Under the pieces are notes generated by a model. It had not been told where the DNA came from, ran no database searches, and worked only from the letters and a program-made list of their open reading frames with translations. The position numbers were made by a program, and so were the translations under genes. Positions 6,162-9,122 of a DNA stretch of 9,122 nt are shown piece after piece. This DNA is from Halococcaceae archaeon. GTDB lineage: Archaea; Halobacteriota; Halobacteria; Halobacteriales; Halalkalicoccaceae. The stretch covers positions 1 through 9,122 of the forward strand of contig SKWB01000210.1 of NCBI GenBank assembly GCA_007129135.1. The letters are read 5' to 3'. How positions within the stretch are numbered: position 1 is the stretch's first letter; each line of letters opens with the position of its first letter.

Positions 6162-6685
6162 TATGTGGCCGCGTCGACGTTCAGCTCGTCGCGAAGCTCC
6201 CCGATCCGACGCTCCATCGCGTCGACGAGGTAGTCGTTCTCCATCGACTCCAGCGGCGAGGCACACTCCGGACACTCGAAGCCGAAGTCCATCGCCTCGC
6301 CGAACTCGAAGCGGATCGAACAGATCTCACAGAGGTAGAACTCGTGGTCGCGCTCGTAGGACTCCCGTTTCTCGAGCGTCACGAGCAGCCGCTGCATCTC
6401 CTCGGCGAGGTTCTTCGGGATCTTCTCGTACTCGAACGTCCAGAGGTAGGTGAGCCAGCCCGAGTCCTCGTCGCGGAGTCTGCGGTAGCTCGCCAGGTCG
6501 TTCTCGTAGAGAATGAACAGCGCACGGCGAACGTCGTTGAGCTCTAAGTTCAGCCGTTCGGCGAGCTCCTCGTCGGTCACCTCACCGTCGGGCGGGGCGG
6601 CGGCGACGGGCATCCCCGTCGGGCCGACCAGCTCGTGGAGGTACTTCTGGATGACGGGGTCGGACAAGAGGTCCTCGAAGGCCAT
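6161..6685 (-). CDS. tfe: Transcription initiation factor E, alpha subunit (TFE)
   Basis: A 174-residue archaeal TFE, the homologue of the TFIIE alpha N-terminal half. It binds RNA polymerase at the clamp/stalk and helps open promoter DNA together with TBP and TFB. Residues 1-90 form the extended winged helix (MAFEDLLSDPVIQKYLHELV; TDEELAERLNLELNDVRRAL; a wing around SGWLTYLWTF). A linker helix runs through 91-112. The zinc ribbon follows with C119/C122 (LCEIC) and C138/C141 (CPEC). The length is normal; the GPTGMPVAAAPPDGE stretch after helix 1 is a loop insertion that I believe is usual in haloarchaea. It is the first gene of the tfe-DUF2110-DUF5803 operon. A TTAA box is centred 28.5 bases before the ATG. 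An AAGGAGGG lies only 2 bases before the ATG, too close for ordinary use, which fits a leaderless start. Confidence 0.97.
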   Translation of the reverse strand: MAFEDLLSDPVIQKYLHELVGPTGMPVAAAPPDGEVTDEELAERLNLELNDVRRALFILYENDLASYRRLRDEDSGWLTYLWTFEYEKIPKNLAEEMQRLLVTLEKRESYERDHEFYLCEICSIRFEFGEAMDFGFECPECASPLESMENDYLVDAMERRIGELRDELNVDAAT

Positions 6686-6710
6686 TACCCTCCTTACCGG
6701 CGTCGGCGCG

Positions 6711-6716
6711 TTAAGT
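6711..6716 (-). promoter_or_regulatory. TATA box of the tfe operon
   Basis: The minus strand reads AGACTTAACGC here, with the TTAA hexamer centred 28.5 bases before the tfe ATG (6685). The plus-strand reading CGTTAAGTC (6709-6717) is the same 9-mer as the DUF7123-like promoter, so the element could also act toward the divergent gene at 6776 with a leader of about 35 bases. Confidence 0.6.
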
Positions 6717-6775
6717 CTTTTTCTCGGGCGGAGAGTCGTCCCAGTGCATACGTTCCGACAGGTCGATGCTCGGGT

Positions 6776-7540
6776 ATGTCCCTCCCGGAGCTACGCTCTG
6801 CGCTCTCCACCCGTTCGCTGCTCGCTCCCCTCGGCCTCCTCGCGCTCACCGTCGCCCTCTCGATCGAGGGCTACTCGACGCTCGCGACGGCGACCGCGAT
6901 GCTCTTCGCCCTCGAACTCTCCAGAGTGCTCGACGCCCTCGGCGAGTACGACGGCCGGCTCTCGACGCTCGTCGTCGGCCTCGGACTCGCTACCCTGGGC
7001 ACGGCCCTCGCGCTCACCGACGGCTCGCTTCTCGCCGTGCTCCTCGCCGTCGCCGGCGGCTGGGTCGTGTTCGACGCCGCCGCGGAGCTCGGAACCGGTC
7101 GGAGGCGACGGGAGACGGGGTCGGAGACCGACTCCCACCCGATCGACGAGGCGAGCGCGAGCGAGGCGATGGCGACGATGGCCGACGCACGGCGTGTCCA
7201 GCGCGCGCTCACGTCCCGGTCGATGACACGGCGGGAGCTCGCCGCAGAGACCGGTCTGGAGGACGAGCGCGTCACGGAGTGTCTGGACCTGCTCGTCGAG
7301 AGCGGGACCGTCGACAGGGAGGGCGACTGGTACGTCACAGACGAGTCCGCGCTGGGCGCGAGCGGGTTCGCCCGGGAGGCCGCCTCGCTGCCCCGACGAG
7401 CGATCGGTCGCTTCGTTCGTCCGTTCAGGCTGCTCGCCGGCCGCTCGCGCGAAAACAAAGAGCGCGTGGAGAGCGGGACCGTCGGAGGTCGGGACGGTGA
7501 GAGGGAGCCGTCCTCCGAACGGGCGACGGAGGTCGACTGA
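6776..7540 (+). CDS. Integral membrane protein with C-terminal winged-helix domain
   Basis: A 254-residue protein divergent from tfe. The N-terminal 105 residues hold four hydrophobic stretches, about 15-30 (LLAPLGLLALTVALSI), 34-47, 62-80 (LSTLVVGLGLATLGTALAL) and 84-103 (SLLAVLLAVAGGWVVFDAAA). A polar linker (108-135) leads to a winged helix at about 136-190. There RRVQRALTSRSMTRRELAAE is followed by TGLEDERVTECLDLLVESG as recognition helix, and by TVDREGDWYVTDES as wing. The tail is basic-then-acidic and probably disordered. It is likely a membrane-tethered regulator, but the target is unknown. The frame is open further upstream into tfe; ATG 6776 is preferred because the residues before it are antisense to tfe and do not look coding, and the new start opens a plausible membrane protein. 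A weak GCATAC lies about 28 bases upstream. Confidence 0.8.
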   Translation: MSLPELRSALSTRSLLAPLGLLALTVALSIEGYSTLATATAMLFALELSRVLDALGEYDGRLSTLVVGLGLATLGTALALTDGSLLAVLLAVAGGWVVFDAAAELGTGRRRRETGSETDSHPIDEASASEAMATMADARRVQRALTSRSMTRRELAAETGLEDERVTECLDLLVESGTVDREGDWYVTDESALGASGFAREAASLPRRAIGRFVRPFRLLAGRSRENKERVESGTVGGRDGEREPSSERATEVD

Positions 7541-8077
7541 TCACTCCTCGCGTTCGACCCGCTTTCCCGTCTCCGTCGGCACGACCCGATGGGACGCGTC
7601 CTCCCACTCCCGATCCAGCTCCAGACCCTCGAAGAGCCGGTCGAGGAAGACCGCCAGGCCGGCCACCTCCGAGTGGGGCTGGTTCGTGACCCCGACGTTC
7701 CAGTCGGCGGCCTCGTAGACGTCGAACGGCACCTTCTCCGCCCCGACAACGACGAGCAGCGGCTCTCGTTCGTGGGCCTCGCGGACCTCGGCTTCGACCT
7801 CCTGGATCGGGAGGCCGTACATGGTGAGGTGGACGACCCGGCCCCCCCAGTCCCGGACGAACGACCGGGGCTCGTCGGTCAGCTCCGCGGAGAAGGGGCC
7901 GCCGAACCGGTCGGTGACCTCCTCGATCGTCTCGACCGCGCCCGAGACACCCCCGGCGATCACCACCCGGTCCGCCCCGAGCGCGCGCGCGGTCAGCCCG
8001 ACGTGGGTCGTCATCCGCTCGTCGCGGCCGGGTCGGTGGCCCAGCCTGAGCACGCAGACCTCCGGGGCGTCCTGCAT
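7541..8077 (-). CDS. trm56: tRNA (cytidine(56)-2'-O)-methyltransferase, aTrm56
   Basis: A 178-residue SPOUT-class (knotted) methyltransferase that 2'-O-methylates C56 in the T-loop of archaeal tRNAs using S-adenosylmethionine. The family signature VLRLGHRPGRDERMTTHVGL (9-28) is complete, followed by TARALGADRVVIAGG. The knot region is also intact: LLVVVGAEKVPFDVYEAADW (107-126) and NVGVTNQPHSEVAGLAVFLD (127-146). The length is typical and no key residue is missing. The stop codon directly abuts that of the convergent membrane winged-helix gene (TGATCA, 7538-7543). The universal stress protein gene ends 23 bases upstream, so the two may be cotranscribed; only a poor TATA candidate (CCTAAC on minus, 8100-8105) is seen for this gene itself. 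Confidence 0.95.
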   Translation of the reverse strand: MQDAPEVCVLRLGHRPGRDERMTTHVGLTARALGADRVVIAGGVSGAVETIEEVTDRFGGPFSAELTDEPRSFVRDWGGRVVHLTMYGLPIQEVEAEVREAHEREPLLVVVGAEKVPFDVYEAADWNVGVTNQPHSEVAGLAVFLDRLFEGLELDREWEDASHRVVPTETGKRVEREE

Positions 8078-8100
8078 ACCGAAGGGTTCCGGTCCCCGGG

Positions 8101-8592
8101 TTAGGCGGTTTCGCTTTCGCTCCCGCTGGTCGCCTCGCCGCGCACGTCGACGACCAGAACCGGGACGGGCACCGTTCTGACCGTCCGTTCGGTGACGCTG
8201 CCGAGGAGCAGCCGACCGACCCCGCCGCGGCCGTGCGAGGCCATCACCACCAGGTCGATCCCCTCCCGATCGACCAGGTGAGCGATCTCGCGGTGTGGCG
8301 CGCCGACCGCGACGTGGGTTTCGACCGAGAGGCCGCTGGCGTCCACGCGCTCTTCGATCCGCGCGAACGCGTCGGACCCCTCCCCCCGGAGGTACGGCGG
8401 GAGGTCCGAGAGCGCCGCGTCGTGGGTCCGCTCGACCGTCTCCGATCCGAGCCGGAAGCTCGTCGAGTCGATATCGACGACGTAGAGCGCGTGTAGCTCG
8501 GCGTCGTAGGTCTCCACGAGCGAACGGGCGTGATCGAACGCTCGCGCCGCCGCCTCGCTGCCGTCGGTCGGGATGAGGATACGTTCGTACAC
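8101..8592 (-). CDS. Universal stress protein (UspA family), GTG start
   Basis: A 163-residue single-domain UspA protein. It begins (GTG) VYERILIPTDGSEAAARAFD, the standard first strand and Asp-containing nucleotide loop (PTDGSE). The C-terminal signature is IDLVVMASHGRGGVGRLLLG followed by SVTERTVRTVPVPVLVVD (112-149). The usual G-2X-G-9X-G(S/T) ATP-binding pattern has Ala in place of its first Gly (ASHG) but is otherwise intact, so nucleotide binding remains likely. The open frame continues upstream to 8703, but those extra residues are Arg-rich and unlike the family. A TATTTA box 28.5 bases before GTG 8592 fixes the start and implies a leaderless mRNA. The C-terminal tail (RGEATSGSESETA) is extra and acidic. 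A second UspA gene ends at 8986, upstream in transcription order. Confidence 0.95.
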   Translation of the reverse strand: MYERILIPTDGSEAAARAFDHARSLVETYDAELHALYVVDIDSTSFRLGSETVERTHDAALSDLPPYLRGEGSDAFARIEERVDASGLSVETHVAVGAPHREIAHLVDREGIDLVVMASHGRGGVGRLLLGSVTERTVRTVPVPVLVVDVRGEATSGSESETA

Positions 8593-8617
8593 ACTCCCTC
8601 GACTCTCCACACGCCGG

Positions 8618-8623
8618 TAAATA
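8618..8623 (-). promoter_or_regulatory. TATA box deciding the GTG start of the universal stress protein
   Basis: TATTTA on the minus strand is centred 28.5 bases upstream of GTG 8592. It lies inside the extended open frame that an ATG start at 8703 would need, so it argues for the downstream GTG. It is the best TATA match in the 107-base gap 8593-8699. Confidence 0.65.
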
Positions 8624-8699
8624 CCACGGTGGTTGCGGCGGGGCCAGAGCCGAGACCCGTTCCCGAGACCGACGGGGGATCGACCTGCGGTGGGCGGGG

Positions 8700-8930
8700 T
8701 CACCGCTCCTCGCCGGAGGCCTTCGCGGCCTCCAGCGACCAGAAGAACCCGAAGTACGCGGGGATCCCCGCGAGCATGAACATGTAGAAGACCCAGGCGG
8801 GTGCGCTCACGAAGACGACGTCGAACAGGAACGAGACGAGCGCGACCCAGGCGAGCGCGAACAGCAGGTCGTGGACCATCCCGGTCCTGTTCTCGCGGAC
8901 GTGCTCTCTGAGTCGGTCTGTCGGGCCCAT
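8700..8930 (-). CDS. Small membrane protein, possibly DUF8119 family
   Basis: A 76-residue protein. A charged N-terminus (MGPTDRLREHVRENRTGMVH) precedes a hydrophobic helix at about 21-42 (DLLFALAWVALVSFLFDVVF). After a short turn (VSAPA) a second helix runs about 45-65 (AWVFYMFMLAGIPAYFGFFW), and the tail is SLEAAKASGEER. Two helices with both ends cytoplasmic is likely. It resembles a haloarchaeal family I recall as DUF8119; the label is uncertain and the function unknown. The open frame extends to 9074, but the extra part runs antisense-frame through the neighbouring UspA gene and is not credible, so ATG 8930 is chosen. No TATA box is seen at the expected place, so it is probably cotranscribed from the UspA gene that ends 55 bases upstream. 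Confidence 0.82.
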   Translation of the reverse strand: MGPTDRLREHVRENRTGMVHDLLFALAWVALVSFLFDVVFVSAPAWVFYMFMLAGIPAYFGFFWSLEAAKASGEER

Positions 8931-8950
8931 CTGTGTCTGAGTCGGTGGTA

Positions 8951-8969
8951 CGGCGGCGCCTCGCCGCCG
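8951..8969. repeat. GC-rich hairpin between the right-edge UspA gene and the 76-residue membrane protein gene
   Basis: CGGCGGCG (8951-8958) pairs perfectly with CGCCGCCG (8962-8969) around a 3-base loop. It sits 17 bases after the UspA stop and 20 bases before the next start on the minus strand. It could pause polymerase, protect an mRNA end, or simply mark the intercistronic gap; there is no T-run for a classical terminator. Confidence 0.65.
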
Positions 8970-8985
8970 GACGATCGTCGGTCCG

Positions 8986-9122
8986 TTACTCTCCGTCTTT
9001 TCGGTAGTCGACGACGAGAACGGGGACGTGCGTCGAGCGGAGCGTTCGTTCGGTGACGCTCCCGAGCAGCGCACGGCGCACGCCCGAGCGGCCGTGGCTG
9101 CCCATCACGACGAGGTCGATCC
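8986..9122 (-). CDS. Universal stress protein (UspA family), C-terminal part only
   Basis: The frame enters from the right edge and ends at TAA 8988-8986, giving the last 44 residues. It starts [20 protein letters not shown] and continues [18 protein letters not shown]. This is the UspA C-terminal signature with an intact G-2X-G-9X-G-S ATP-binding motif. By hand count 30 of 38 aligned residues match the other UspA gene in the window (residues 112-149 there), so the two are close paralogues. The N-terminal two-thirds lies outside the window. Confidence 0.93.
   Translation of the reverse strand, partial: IDLVVMGSHGRSGVRRALLGSVTERTLRSTHVPVLVVDYRKDGE

Noticed and set aside
6871..7749. 292-residue minus-strand ORF antisense to the membrane winged-helix gene
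   Set aside because: Ser/Arg/Thr-rich shadow overlapping aTrm56 in a different frame; the plus-strand protein has membrane helices and a wHTH.
8593..8703. N-terminal extension of the universal stress protein to an ATG at 8703
   Set aside because: The extension is Arg-rich and not part of the UspA fold, and a TATA box lies inside it 28.5 bases before the GTG start.

Overview
The window looks like haloarchaeal (class Halobacteria) chromosome. The DNA is GC-rich, the proteins are strongly acidic (Asp/Glu-rich, Lys-poor), archaeal information-processing genes are present (TFE, aTrm56), and several families are haloarchaeal or archaeal in range (DUF2110, DUF5803, DUF7123-like). Genes are packed tightly and almost all lie on the minus strand. 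I see no mobile element, CRISPR array, rRNA or tRNA.

Layout from left to right. 1-94: 3' end of an unrecognised plus-strand gene, followed by 269 bases without a convincing gene that contain a 13-bp inverted repeat. 364-1361: three short minus-strand genes, namely an SRPBCC/CoxG-like protein, a small winged-helix protein (DUF7123-like) and a two-helix membrane protein. 1440-2471: an AbrB-PhoU phosphate-uptake regulator. 2532-3599: a COG3199-type ATP-NAD kinase family protein. 3701-3835: a 44-residue plus-strand single-pass membrane protein. 3836-3986: a short intergenic stretch rich in small hairpins and repeats.

3987-6685: a minus-strand cluster that reads, in transcription order, tfe, DUF2110, DUF5803 lipoprotein, cinA-like. 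The first three have overlapping stop and start codons (TAATG, then ATGA), so they are very probably one coupled operon; cinA follows after 46 bases. Divergent from tfe is a membrane protein with a C-terminal winged helix (6776-7540). Its stop codon abuts that of aTrm56 (7541-8077, minus). 8101-9122: two universal stress proteins flanking a 76-residue membrane protein, all minus.

In common terms the window holds transcription initiation (TFE), tRNA modification (aTrm56), phosphate regulation (PhoU), cofactor phosphorylation (NAD kinase family), stress response (UspA) and several poorly characterised membrane proteins. Most start codons have a TTAA/T-rich hexamer centred about 26-29 bases upstream, the spacing expected of a TATA box serving a leaderless haloarchaeal transcript. 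This pattern decides several starts, including the GTG start of the universal stress protein. I see no clear new defence or mobile system. The least explained items are the TFE-coupled DUF2110/DUF5803 pair, the membrane-anchored winged helix beside it, the 44-residue membrane protein, and the hairpin-rich stretch near 3923-3990.
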